From: an uncultured Allomuricauda sp.
Lineage (GTDB): Bacteria > Bacteroidota > Bacteroidia > Flavobacteriales > Flavobacteriaceae
Reading direction: 5' to 3'
DNA: 64,000 bases
NCBI RefSeq assembly: GCF_937884665.1
Contig: NZ_CAKZYF010000106.1
Coordinates: 1-64,000 of the forward strand
This document shows, piece after piece, positions 37,209 to 46,418 of the stretch. The position numbers and the translations under genes are program-made. Numbering within the stretch: the stretch's first letter is position 1; each line of letters starts with the position of its first letter. The notes under the pieces were generated by a model. That model did no database searches. It was not told the origin of the DNA and saw only the letters and a list, made by a program, of their open reading frames with translations.

Positions 37209-37568
37209 TGTGGAACGGTTTGGCTTATTGCTTATAAATAATCAAAACGAATGAGGTTTAAACTATCTGCTAGTTAGAAGCTTTTGTGAATTCAAGTTCC
37301 TTCTTTCAACAATTTCAACGTATTTGGTCCGGTAACCTGAATCTCTTACTTGGGATTGGAGTGGATTGTATATCGCCCTTACGCATCGGTACGGGGCGAC
37401 TCCTTAGCGATTAAGGACACCCTTGTTCAAAATTCCAATGTTCCCCTGTAGAATGGAGGCCTGAGTCTTTGCACTTAGCACCCTACCCTAGTCGTCTTTT
37501 TGAACTGATACTGGAAATGCTATCTGAGGCCATAAAAATATGTTTCAATAATAACCGTTGCCTACATC
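37209..37568 (-). other. 360-nt intergenic region with two hairpins
   Basis: No convincing ORF. Two adjacent inverted repeats stand out: TCGCCC (37373-37378) with GGGCGA (37394-37399), and TCCTTA (37401-37406) with TAAGGA (37412-37417). It separates the two plug-bearing genes on the minus strand and should carry the promoter or leader of the VWA gene. No TAnnTTTG was found close to the start codon at 37208. Confidence 0.5.
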
Positions 37569-39356
37569 CTATGTTCCCGTTTGAGCGGCTTTGTTTATTT
37601 GAAACAACTGGCGATTTACATCTTTGATATCTAATTTAAAGATCTTGGTTTCTTTTGACTGGGATTTGGTTCCATAATTGTGATAAATCGTCGCTCTTAA
37701 ATAGGCGGGGGTCAAGCTCTTATTTCCCAGATATTTCAGGTTTACTTTCCACGTACCCGGTAAGGAAGCGTCAATCAAATACTCTCGCGTGGAATAACCG
37801 TAGTCTTTTTCCCTACTGATGGTATTGGGACTGGCTTCCAGACTATGGGTCCAAGTGTAGAACTGGTTTTCCGGATTAACAAACTGGAGTTCAAATTCAG
37901 CCTCACTATCGCTCCAATCAAAAACGATACGGGTACCATCAAAATCTTCATCGTCCACCTTTATTTTTTTTGTTTTGGATTTTACCACATCCGTCTTTTC
38001 CAAGGCCAAAAGATTGTTGAAATCTCTATTGAGCATCTTCGAAAACATGGTGGTATCCGCACTCATAAAACCTTGATCCAGCAAGTAAAAATAGCGGGCA
38101 TACAAAATAGCGGACTTCTTTGGTTTATCAATATCCCGATTGCTGTTCGCCAAATCCATATAGGATTGCGCATAATTGGGACGTAATATAAACACTTCCC
38201 GGAAGGCATCGTTCGCTTTGTCATACCGTTCTTGGCTCTCGTAGATATAGGCCAAGGATTTTAAGTGTACAGGATTTAATCCTATGGTCGTGTAGGCATC
38301 CTCTATGATTTGATCGGCATACGTTTCGTTTTTCCAAGTATCGTAAAAGTATTGGTAAGCATCCAAAACAAAATAGGGCGAAGCAGCATATTTCTCCGCG
38401 TTGGATTCATACACTGTTTTAGCTTCTTCAAATGTATCGGAACCCCGAAGTTGCTTCATGTAAGACGGTGCATTTTTTGTGAGACTCTCTTGGTTCAGGG
38501 CTTTTCCGTCGTAAAAGTTGTTTTTAAGTCTGGCCCTGTCTATAATCTGCCCTCGGCTATCTCGTGGAGGAATTCCTATACCATTTTTTGTATTGATAAC
38601 AATGACGCCGCCCCTTCCAATATTTCCGTATCTCGTAGTTCCGATGATGGATGAAATAACACCGATTCGTTCAATATTCTGCACATCGATAAAGTCGGGA
38701 AATTGTGTGAAAATCTGACCATCAATATCGAATACCGCACGTCCACCGCGCAATAAGACCGCTCGACCGGCATTAACGCCCGAGGTCCCAGCGAAACCCG
38801 TATCTGGACCAGCTGCAAAATTCGTCCCGAAACCCGGTCCGTCCAAAACCCGAATACCAGCAAACCTGTTTCGCAATACGTTGGCCAAATCGAACTCACC
38901 TGGAAGTATTTTATCCCCATCAAGTGCACGCACGGAATAGGAAACATACTCTTTGTTCAGATATCCAAAAAAGGTTTTTAGAATATTGGGGTTGAAATAG
39001 TAATCTTCTTCCAATTCTTTTTGGCTGGAGCGTCTTCGCGTGGAGACCGTTACGTTATCCAATTTTTCAATTTTGGGGAACATATCCACGTTCAAGACCC
39101 GAGTCACATCCTCCACCCTTATCTGTAAAGGTTCCATACCATCACTTGCATAAAAAAGCAAGTCACCTGTAGAAGCCAGGATTTTGTACTTACCTTCGGC
39201 ATTTGTGGTCGTGGAGGTACCCGCATTAATAATTTGAATCTTGACGTTGGACATCGGGCTTTCACCATCTTGGACCGTACCCGTTATCCATCGTTCTTGG
39301 GCAAAACCTAAAAGAGAAATACAAAAGAGAGCAAAGAAGAAAAGCTGTTTTTTCAT
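37569..39356 (-). CDS. Secreted CarboxypepD_reg-like - TonB-plug - helical repeat protein lacking a beta-barrel
   Basis: A 595-residue exported protein related to its downstream neighbour. Signal peptide 1-19. Residues 20-100 form a carboxypeptidase-regulatory-like beta-sandwich (WITGTVQDGESPMSNVKIQI, then AEGKYKIL), as at the N-terminus of SusC proteins. A plug-like domain follows at about 150-265 (ANVLRNRFAGIRVLDG, RGGVIVINTKNG). From about 290 to 470 it is helical and TPR-like (AYIYESQERYDKANDAFREV), then a C-terminal beta domain (IVFDWSDSEAEFELQFVNP onward) homologous to that of the VWA protein. No barrel is present. It may hold other outer-membrane or surface proteins; function unknown. 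Confidence 0.78.
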   Translation of the reverse strand: MKKQLFFFALFCISLLGFAQERWITGTVQDGESPMSNVKIQIINAGTSTTTNAEGKYKILASTGDLLFYASDGMEPLQIRVEDVTRVLNVDMFPKIEKLDNVTVSTRRRSSQKELEEDYYFNPNILKTFFGYLNKEYVSYSVRALDGDKILPGEFDLANVLRNRFAGIRVLDGPGFGTNFAAGPDTGFAGTSGVNAGRAVLLRGGRAVFDIDGQIFTQFPDFIDVQNIERIGVISSIIGTTRYGNIGRGGVIVINTKNGIGIPPRDSRGQIIDRARLKNNFYDGKALNQESLTKNAPSYMKQLRGSDTFEEAKTVYESNAEKYAASPYFVLDAYQYFYDTWKNETYADQIIEDAYTTIGLNPVHLKSLAYIYESQERYDKANDAFREVFILRPNYAQSYMDLANSNRDIDKPKKSAILYARYFYLLDQGFMSADTTMFSKMLNRDFNNLLALEKTDVVKSKTKKIKVDDEDFDGTRIVFDWSDSEAEFELQFVNPENQFYTWTHSLEASPNTISREKDYGYSTREYLIDASLPGTWKVNLKYLGNKSLTPAYLRATIYHNYGTKSQSKETKIFKLDIKDVNRQLFQINKAAQTGT

Positions 39357-39435
39357 AGTTTGATTTTTTTAATAACGTACTGGCTATGTGAATTTTATCC
39401 CTAAAAATTAATCAAACTTCTTGCCAAGTGCAATT

Positions 39436-40782
39436 TTAATTTCCTAAATGTTCCTTAATTCTTGGAATCAAAAGAAATTCGGTTTGCCTACCGTTGACAT
39501 ATCTAAAACCAGCTTCTCCATAAAATCCAGCTTCTTCCAACATTATGCGAATATCTCGCTTCCACTCTGGGATATTGACCGTGGTATTCAATTCAATAGC
39601 GTAGACCGTATTGGGATTTAGGGGGTACTTTTCCCCATCGTCTTTCATTACGCCATCCTGGGCATCCCACATACCAATGGTTGTTCCTGCTGAGTGGCCA
39701 TAAATACCCAATGGATGGGTGTAAATGGCAGGTCGCAGACCTGCTTTGCGGGCATCTTCCAAGGATTTCGCTAAGATCTCGTTGCCCGTTCGTCCGGTTA
39801 TCATGTTATCGGTCAAAAAATCCTGGACGTCATCGCCTTTTTTCAGGGCATTTACCAGGAAATCCGGGGCTTTTTTCTCATTTGGCTTTAAAACATAGGC
39901 TAATTCTTGACAATCCGTATTCAATCTCAGGTAGGTAATACCCATATCACAATGAAGCAAATCACCCGGTAGAATGACCATATCGTCTGGCCTGCCGGAA
40001 AAGGAATATAAGTGGCCTTCCCGCTTTTCACTGGTACGTTGTACATCAACGGTCGGATGAAACCAAGTGTCCAATCCCAAATCAGTTATCTTTTGGCGCA
40101 TCCACCATTCTACTTCAGTTGTAGTAGTGACTCCGGGAGTAACCACTTTTTCTGAGAAAGCTTCAGCAATAATATCGTGGGTGATATCCACCAATTGATC
40201 ATACAGGACCATTTCCCGTTCAGTTCGCGTTTCTATCCAACGAACCGCAAGTTGCTCGGCAGAAACAATTTTGGAATGATATTTTTTGGGGAGATTGGTC
40301 ATCAACTCGTCATAATCCGTCTTATCAAGACCATCAGCGATATTATGGTCTTTGGAAAAATTCAATCCGATTTTTCTTGGATTTCTTTCCTCAACCAGCT
40401 GTATAAGGCGTTTCCATTGGTCAGGTTCCTTTTCTTTATCCCATGCAGAAGCAATACTTTTCCCAATGTTGTATCGCGCTACTGCCAACTTATCCATATT
40501 CCCCTTTGCGCTATCTCGATAAAAAAGCAAAATTGTTCTACGCCTCGCATTCAGCCACTTTGCCGGTAGCATGGTCTTCAGAACAGGATCTTCATTGTAT
40601 TCCCTTGATATCAGTATCCACATATCAATCCCAGTATCATCCATCAATTTGGGAAGAAGTGTATTGAACCGTTCTTCTAGGACTTCATCCACTACCCTCG
40701 CCCTTTCCGACTCCGGAAGTATCTGTTGCGAAAAAAGTTGGATGGAAAACGCAATAAAAAAAAGAAACAAAAAGACTTTCAT
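39436..40782 (-). CDS. Secreted M24 family peptidase (Xaa-Pro aminopeptidase-like)
   Basis: A 448-residue protein with signal peptide 1-18 (cut near LFSQ). The N-terminal half is a creatinase-like domain (GIDMWILISREYNEDP). The C-terminal half is the pita-bread fold: the region GDLLHCDMGITYLRLNTDC supplies the metal-binding Asp pair and HPLGIYGHSAGTTIG the His, with Glu in the ELNT segment near residue 400. Members cut an N-terminal residue before proline. The exported form is typical of Bacteroidota. The gene precedes the men cluster on the same strand but is not part of it. Confidence 0.85.
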   Translation of the reverse strand: MKVFLFLFFIAFSIQLFSQQILPESERARVVDEVLEERFNTLLPKLMDDTGIDMWILISREYNEDPVLKTMLPAKWLNARRRTILLFYRDSAKGNMDKLAVARYNIGKSIASAWDKEKEPDQWKRLIQLVEERNPRKIGLNFSKDHNIADGLDKTDYDELMTNLPKKYHSKIVSAEQLAVRWIETRTEREMVLYDQLVDITHDIIAEAFSEKVVTPGVTTTTEVEWWMRQKITDLGLDTWFHPTVDVQRTSEKREGHLYSFSGRPDDMVILPGDLLHCDMGITYLRLNTDCQELAYVLKPNEKKAPDFLVNALKKGDDVQDFLTDNMITGRTGNEILAKSLEDARKAGLRPAIYTHPLGIYGHSAGTTIGMWDAQDGVMKDDGEKYPLNPNTVYAIELNTTVNIPEWKRDIRIMLEEAGFYGEAGFRYVNGRQTEFLLIPRIKEHLGN

Positions 40783-40815
40783 CGAGAGCTGTATTTAGGA
40801 TTGAAAATACAAAAC

Positions 40816-41886
40816 TTAGGTTATTTCTTGAAGTATGGCCCGCTTGTTGATTTTACCCGTGCGGGTTTCCTTAAAAACTCGAACCCCATAAACCTGTTTT
40901 GGTATTTCATATTTATCCAATAACTTGGAGTGATGTATTTTTTCCAATATCGTTTCAGTGTTTTCTTCACCTTGCTCAGCGACCAAGACCAACTTCTGGC
41001 CTAGAACTTTATCAGGAATACCGGCCACAAAAAACCGGAAATCCAGGATTTGGCTTAGCTTTTTTTCAATCTGCTCTGGAAAAAGTTTAATTCCTCCGGA
41101 ATTGATTACATTATCAAAACGTCCCAACCATGTAAAAGAATCCGTATTCTCAATTTTTACCAAATCATTGGTTACCACAGGTGTGTCCGACACTTTTGGA
41201 GCTTTTAAAACCAAACATCCGCGATTATCTTGAGCTATTTCAATATGTGGTAAAAGCCTAAAATAGGTATCCGTTTTGGGGACAATCTGTCTTACCGCCA
41301 CATGGGTGATAGTTTCCGTCATCCCGTAGGTTTCATATACGGAAATTGGAATTCCTTTCAGCTCCTTTTCCAATAAAAAAGATACTGCCGCTCCCCCTAG
41401 AATAAGAGTCTTTACCCTTTCAAGTTGATGTAAGGATTTCTGTGCTTGAAGCGGTACCATGGCGCAAAAGTCGTACTGCTGTTCTGTTTTCAGTAGCGGT
41501 TGCGATGATGGAGCCACATAATCGAGCCGTAGTCCCAAAACCATGGCCCGAACCAACATCATTTTTCCCGCAATACTGCCAACAGGTAGACAAAGCAACG
41601 CGGTATTTCCCTCCTGCAGATTAAAGTAGGTGCCCGTTGCTAAAGCAGAATTTACGATATGGGTCTTTTGAAGTTGGATTCTTTTGGGTTCCCCAGTAGA
41701 ACCAGAAGTGAATACCTCGAGTGTTGTTTTATGTGAGCACCAATCCAGAAGAAAATCCCCGATGGCCTTTTCGAACTCTTGGCCTTCTTTCACTAAACTG
41801 TAGCCTACCTCATAAAGTTCAGAAAGGGAATACGCAATACCGTTAAGCCGGAATGCTTTATGAATGTTTTGCCAACTCGGATTCAC
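40816..41886 (-). CDS. menE: o-Succinylbenzoate-CoA ligase
   Basis: A 356-residue AMP-forming ligase that activates o-succinylbenzoate with CoA in menaquinone synthesis. It has the P-loop VFTSGSTGEPKRIQL near residue 58, YETYGMTETITHVA (adenylate motif), FTWLGRFDNVINSGGIKLFP (the hinge) and GKINKRAIL with the C-terminal catalytic Lys. It is shorter than the usual 450-490, chiefly at the N-terminus, as is common for Bacteroidota MenE. The start must be GTG at 41886, 29 nt inside the preceding CPBP gene; there is no early in-frame ATG. The overlap implies translational coupling with menC and the CPBP gene. Confidence 0.9.
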   Translation of the reverse strand: MNPSWQNIHKAFRLNGIAYSLSELYEVGYSLVKEGQEFEKAIGDFLLDWCSHKTTLEVFTSGSTGEPKRIQLQKTHIVNSALATGTYFNLQEGNTALLCLPVGSIAGKMMLVRAMVLGLRLDYVAPSSQPLLKTEQQYDFCAMVPLQAQKSLHQLERVKTLILGGAAVSFLLEKELKGIPISVYETYGMTETITHVAVRQIVPKTDTYFRLLPHIEIAQDNRGCLVLKAPKVSDTPVVTNDLVKIENTDSFTWLGRFDNVINSGGIKLFPEQIEKKLSQILDFRFFVAGIPDKVLGQKLVLVAEQGEENTETILEKIHHSKLLDKYEIPKQVYGVRVFKETRTGKINKRAILQEIT

Positions 41887-42829
41887 CCTCTTCCAATGTC
41901 ATAAATTCATCTTTAGGCACCACTCGGCCGAAAAGTTTTTCATTCCATTGGGTCCATTTGTATTTTTTGGAAAAAAGCAGGAGCAACAGTGGAAATACAA
42001 CAAATACTGGAACCAAAATATCCCATCCCAATACGGGTTCCGAAATATCCTTATATACAGAATCAACTTGAAAAGCGGTCCAATCGGCGGTCAAAAGGAG
42101 GGCAGCAATCAGGTTGTTCGCTGCATGGAAACCCAAAGCGAGCTCCAATCCTTCGTCCATTAGGGTAAGAATCCCTAAAAAGAAACCAGTTCCTATATAA
42201 AAAACCATAACGCCGTATCCCAGTTTGTCCACTTCTGGATTAAAAAGGTGCAGGGAACCAAAAAGAAGGGAGGTGATTACCAGCGGCACCCATTTTCTTT
42301 TTGAGGCAATTCCCAACCCTTGCATTAAGTAACCGCGCATAAAATATTCCTCAAAGCTGGTTTGAACGGGAATCATCAGAACAGCAATGATGAACAATAC
42401 CATGAAGGGCTTTAATTTAAAATTGAAAACATAATCATCTGGGGATAAATACACATCTATCAGCATGAAAAGTCCAGATATTGCGCCCCAGAGCAGGAAG
42501 GAAAAACCAATTCGGCCCCAGTCGATTTTTTTACGGGTCGTGGTCAATGATTTTAGGGACTGTCCGTGGACAAATTTTACGTATAACACTAATGCTAGCA
42601 ACCCGATAGCGAAGGTAAGGAGCATGAAAAACAAAAAGGTGTTGGAGCCCAATACTTGGGACATGGCCCCTAAATCCCCAGATGCCACAGCGCTCATTCC
42701 TGAATTTAGAAAAAGTGCGGCAAACAAAGGAATGGAACCTATAAATTGCCAAACGACAAATACCGAGAAGAATCCCAAAATATATCTCCAAAATTCATGA
42801 AATCCCTTGTAACCTTGTTCTATGTACAT
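41858..42829 (-). CDS. CPBP family intramembrane metalloprotease
   Basis: A 323-residue polytopic protein of the CPBP (CaaX protease and bacteriocin-processing) family. Motif 1 is SFEEYFMRG near residue 160 (EExxxR), motif 2 is FGSLHLFNPE, with GFHAANN as the third; each provides a catalytic or metal residue. About eight hydrophobic segments. It overlaps menC by 10 nt and menE by 29 nt, so it is embedded in the men operon, although no role in quinone synthesis is known for the family. Target unknown. Confidence 0.88.
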   Translation of the reverse strand: MYIEQGYKGFHEFWRYILGFFSVFVVWQFIGSIPLFAALFLNSGMSAVASGDLGAMSQVLGSNTFLFFMLLTFAIGLLALVLYVKFVHGQSLKSLTTTRKKIDWGRIGFSFLLWGAISGLFMLIDVYLSPDDYVFNFKLKPFMVLFIIAVLMIPVQTSFEEYFMRGYLMQGLGIASKRKWVPLVITSLLFGSLHLFNPEVDKLGYGVMVFYIGTGFFLGILTLMDEGLELALGFHAANNLIAALLLTADWTAFQVDSVYKDISEPVLGWDILVPVFVVFPLLLLLFSKKYKWTQWNEKLFGRVVPKDEFMTLEEGESELAKHS

Positions 42830-43872
42830 ATTTCCTGTATTAAATTATCCTTCCAATTTTTAGTACTGCGATAAAACAATTTCCCCTTGGACACTTCCAA
42901 AGGGCTTTGAAAATTATTGGTGTACAAGCTGCCGGTTCCCAAACCTTGGGGTCTTTGGCAATTTAGCGAATACGTCCATTGCGCAAGGGCATTGAGACCT
43001 ATATTACTTTCCAAAGCACTGGTCACCCACCAACCGATTTGGTGGCTTTCCGCCAAATTTATCCACTCGCGTGATTTTCTAAATCCGCCCAGCAAGCTTG
43101 GTTTTAGAATTATATATTGGGGTTTTACCGTTTGTAGCAAACTTTTCTTTTTCGTTACATCCAAAATACCTATTAATTCTTCATCTAAAGCAATGGGAAG
43201 GGGTGTTTCTTCGCAAAGTTTGGCCATCTCCTCCCATTGTCCCGGTTTTATGGGCTGCTCTATGGAATGGATTTGAAATTCAGCTAGCTGTTTTAACTTA
43301 TCCAATGCTTCCCCGGTTCCAAAAGCACCATTGGCATCTACACGTAGCTCGATTTCGGTTGGGGCAAATTCTCTTCGTATGGATTTCAAAAGTGCCAATT
43401 CTGTCTGGAAATCGATTGCACCGATCTTCATTTTTATGCACTGAAATCCTTCTTCCAACTTTTTTTCCAACTGGGAGAACATAAACTTTTCATCACCCAT
43501 CCAAATCAGTCCGTTTATGGGGATTGGTGCCCCATTTTGTACAAAGGGTGAGGGGAAAAGTATAAAGGATTCCGGGGCATCCAGGGATTTAAAGGCTTGC
43601 TCCAGTCCAAACTGGATGGAAGGAAAATCATTCAGTTGTTCAAAAAGACCCTCGAATCCCAGATGGATGTTTTGGCAGACCCAATCCAGTTTTTCCACGT
43701 AGTGCCCTACATCATCCAAACTCAATCCCCGTAAAAGCCCGCACTCCCCTATTCCCAGTTTTCCAGGCTTTTCCAGAATGATGAACCAGGTTTCCTTTTC
43801 TTCGAGAATCCCTCGGGAAGTACCGCTGGGTATTTTAAAATTGAGGATATAGCGTTTGTAGTTGGCCTTCAT
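42820..43872 (-). CDS. menC: o-Succinylbenzoate synthase
   Basis: A 350-residue enolase-superfamily enzyme that dehydrates SHCHC to o-succinylbenzoate. The catalytic KxK is in CIKMKIGA near residue 147; metal ligands are Asp in LRVDANGAF (near 178), Glu in SIEQPIKPG (near 203) and Asp in ALDEEL (near 229), with the second catalytic Lys in ILKPSLLGG (near 255). The catalytic barrel and N-terminal cap are both complete. Possible dipeptide epimerase activity exists in relatives but the men neighbours settle the role. Confidence 0.93.
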   Translation of the reverse strand: MKANYKRYILNFKIPSGTSRGILEEKETWFIILEKPGKLGIGECGLLRGLSLDDVGHYVEKLDWVCQNIHLGFEGLFEQLNDFPSIQFGLEQAFKSLDAPESFILFPSPFVQNGAPIPINGLIWMGDEKFMFSQLEKKLEEGFQCIKMKIGAIDFQTELALLKSIRREFAPTEIELRVDANGAFGTGEALDKLKQLAEFQIHSIEQPIKPGQWEEMAKLCEETPLPIALDEELIGILDVTKKKSLLQTVKPQYIILKPSLLGGFRKSREWINLAESHQIGWWVTSALESNIGLNALAQWTYSLNCQRPQGLGTGSLYTNNFQSPLEVSKGKLFYRSTKNWKDNLIQEICT

Positions 43873-43921
43873 CGATTACCTCAAAGTTAGGCATAATAAA
43901 GGACAAAGAATACGCTGGGAA

Positions 43922-45877
43922 TCAGCTAAAATTGAACCAAAAACGAACGCCTTCGTTGGCTCTATCAATGTTCAACTTGGATTGCAGCTGGTTCACCAAA
44001 CGATTCATCAATCGGATGCCCATGGAAGAATTGGTGCGTTCGTCCGCATCTTCTGGTAATCCCACGCCATTATCGGTATATTCAAAGTATCCCTGGTTTC
44101 CATTTTTTCTCAGATGAATATAGATTTTTCCATTTTCATCACTTTCAGGAAAGGCATATTTGAATGAATTCGAAACCAGCTCATTCAAGATAAGGCCAAA
44201 AGGAATTGCTCTGTCGATGTCCAACTCAGTACCTTCTGCATCTATGGTAATGCTAATGTTATGCCCCCCTTTTTTATAAACCGACTGTACACTGTTTATG
44301 AGGCTTTCGATATACCCTTGCATTTCGATTACGGAAAGGTCATCGTTTTGATACAGTTTTTGATGGATAAGGGCCATGGCCTTTACCCTACTTTTTCCTT
44401 CTTCCAGAGCCTCTATTGCTGACTTACTACGTGTATTTTTGGTTTGAAGGCTCAATAAACTGGAGACCATTTGCAAATTGTTCTTCACCCTATGGTGGAT
44501 TTCCTTGAGCAGCGAATCTTTTTCGATAAGGGCATTTTCTATAATGTGCTTTTGGTCTGCGATCAAGCGCTGGTTTTTTATACTTTTTAGGTAGGCATAC
44601 ACAAGACCTGCAAATCCGAGCAAAGTGAAAATCAATGAAATAAAGACAAAATTGATTCTTTCATCCTTGGCCTTCATCTCATTGCGGGCCTGCTCATTGA
44701 TTCGCTTTTGCTCATCAATTAAACGTTGGGAGTTTTCCAGGTCTTCGTTAGCGACTATGGTGACGAGTTGCTGTTTGATCAAAGAAGATTGTTTCTGGTT
44801 GAGCGAATCCTTGATACGCTCATTGCGTCTGTAAAACGTGGCCGCGTTTCTATAATTTTCAACTTTGTCATAAAAAGAAGCCAACAAGCTATTCCGTTTG
44901 ATGGTTTGCAAGGTTGAAATATTTTCAAACTCAATATCCAAATTTCTCTTCGCATCGGTAAACTTTTCAAGTTGAAGGTTGGCATCGGCCAGATTTAAAG
45001 TATTCTCCACCACTTCAATCTGGTGGGAATTTTTAGGAGATGTGGTTAGAAGTTCAATACTATTTTCAAGAAGTGGTATCGCTTCATCATATTCTCCCAA
45101 TAATACATGGCACTTTCCAATATTCCCTTCTATTTCAGCCTTTAAAAATTCGGCGTCAAAAAGTTCTTTTTCTGTCTTCTGTTTAGAAATATCATTTACA
45201 AAAACATCCAGATAGGCTTTTGCTTTTTTCAATTCGCTCAGGGCCGTGGGAGCTGAATTGTCAAGTCTAAGATAATTGCCCACCTTACTGTGATACTTGG
45301 CCAGACCATAGGAATCATTATCGGCTATGGTGGGTTTTACCTCCATGATGTATTGGTTCCGTGCTTTGCGGTGTAATCCCAAGTTGCTGTAAATATCGTA
45401 AAACGCCACGTTCTCGGATATACCTATCTCTCGTTTCCGTTTCCGTATTTCAATCTGCTTATCGTAGAGCTGCAATTTGGCATAGTTGTCATCGAGTACG
45501 TCCAAAATCAATCTTTGTGAAGTAATGTCGAGAGTATCACTCCCGCCATAGAGTTCTTTGGCGAGCACTATACTTTTATCATAATCGCCCAAATCATTAT
45601 AAATCTGGGCTTGCATCAACTTATAGTGTACCGAGGCCGATTCATCTTTTGTTTTTTGCGAATTGCCCAAGTATATTTTTACCGTATCCAACCAATCGTA
45701 AGCCGAATTGATTTTATAACGGTCCAAGGAATTGAAAAAGATATTGAAGCGCTCCTCGGCGGCCTGAGCGTTTTGAAATTCTTGTAAAACAGATTCTTCC
45801 TCCGATTCTTGGGATTGAAGTGGGAAAAACGAGAAAATAATAAAAACAGCAAAAAGTCCCTTCAAAGAATATTTCAT
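43922..45877 (-). CDS. TPR-containing sensor histidine kinase, HisKA_2 type
   Basis: A 651-residue sensor. Signal peptide 1-24 (cut near SQE). Residues 30-390 are TPR-like helical repeats in the periplasm, a membrane helix at about 407-427, then a coiled linker and the kinase core with HHRVKNNLQMVSS near residue 460 (phospho-His in the HisKA_2 form) and an HATPase domain (LNELVSNSFKYAFPE, DNGVGLPEDADERT). The ATG at 45877 is chosen: 35 codons upstream in frame lack signal-like content and would put the hydrophobic signal internally. The LytTR regulator gene 541 nt upstream is its likely partner. It lies inside the men cluster but has no evident enzymatic link to it. Confidence 0.88.
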   Translation of the reverse strand: MKYSLKGLFAVFIIFSFFPLQSQESEEESVLQEFQNAQAAEERFNIFFNSLDRYKINSAYDWLDTVKIYLGNSQKTKDESASVHYKLMQAQIYNDLGDYDKSIVLAKELYGGSDTLDITSQRLILDVLDDNYAKLQLYDKQIEIRKRKREIGISENVAFYDIYSNLGLHRKARNQYIMEVKPTIADNDSYGLAKYHSKVGNYLRLDNSAPTALSELKKAKAYLDVFVNDISKQKTEKELFDAEFLKAEIEGNIGKCHVLLGEYDEAIPLLENSIELLTTSPKNSHQIEVVENTLNLADANLQLEKFTDAKRNLDIEFENISTLQTIKRNSLLASFYDKVENYRNAATFYRRNERIKDSLNQKQSSLIKQQLVTIVANEDLENSQRLIDEQKRINEQARNEMKAKDERINFVFISLIFTLLGFAGLVYAYLKSIKNQRLIADQKHIIENALIEKDSLLKEIHHRVKNNLQMVSSLLSLQTKNTRSKSAIEALEEGKSRVKAMALIHQKLYQNDDLSVIEMQGYIESLINSVQSVYKKGGHNISITIDAEGTELDIDRAIPFGLILNELVSNSFKYAFPESDENGKIYIHLRKNGNQGYFEYTDNGVGLPEDADERTNSSMGIRLMNRLVNQLQSKLNIDRANEGVRFWFNFS

Positions 45878-46049
45878 TTTCTGCAATCGATAGTGTTCCT
45901 TACCGAACCAGAATCCAGTTAACACCTTATGTGATAATTCGGTAAATAAAAACGTTCTTCTCAAAGAATTGTGGTTTAACAAAATTTATTCGATTTGAGG
46001 GATGCAGATATGACCTTCAATTCCTAATTATAGAACGATTATTTTGTTC

Positions 46050-46057
46050 CAAAATTA
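46050..46057 (-). promoter_or_regulatory. Possible -7 element of the histidine kinase gene
   Basis: TAATTTTG on the minus strand; transcription would begin near 46043, leaving a leader of about 165 nt before 45877. No -33 TTTG at the right distance. Confidence 0.3.
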
Positions 46058-46197
46058 AATTGTAACGATATGACATGTGGCGTATTGTTGTGAAAACGTC
46101 AAATTCTGTTGTGAAAGTCCTTTAATTGTATACCAAAATGCATTTAATCGATGTTTTCAGTACTTTATGGAATTTCAAACCAATGCGTCCTGAATTG

Positions 46198-46286
46198 AAA
46201 AAGGCCTTGCTTCTTACGGCAAGACCCTTTTACGAGAACACTATATGAAAATGAAAAAATTACTTTTAGAATTAAAATCAAAGCTA
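46198..46286 (-). ncRNA. Candidate small RNA (promoter-to-terminator unit)
   Basis: On the minus strand TAGCTTTG (46286-46279) is a perfect -7 element with TTG at 46305-46303, 16 nt upstream. Transcription would start near 46272. Downstream, GCAAG/CTTGC with flanking GG/CC and A/T pairs (46203-46227) forms a hairpin followed by five T (46202-46198). The unit would give a transcript of roughly 70 nt with no ORF, in the 541-nt gap between the regulator and kinase genes. It could instead be a terminator plus chance -7 match. Confidence 0.3.
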
Positions 46287-46365
46287 AGATAGACGCTTAT
46301 CCCAATGAATCGAAAGATTTGTTGCCAACCTGCCCAAAACTGTTGTGATATCGATTAAAACGTAT

Positions 46366-46398
46366 AAAAAATGCCCATTAAGGGCATTTTATTTTTTT
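46366..46398 (-). terminator. Terminator of the LytTR regulator gene
   Basis: On the minus strand AAAATGCCC, a short loop and GGGCATTTTTT, 20-odd bases after the stop codon at 46419. The plus strand also has a T run, so it may act both ways. Confidence 0.8.
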
Positions 46399-46418
46399 AT
46401 CCTTAATAAATTATAGAC

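Noticed and set aside
46245-46292. A 15-codon plus-strand ORF rich in Lys and Leu
   Set aside because: Too short, no conserved leader motif seen, and it overlaps the candidate small-RNA region on the other strand; may be chance.
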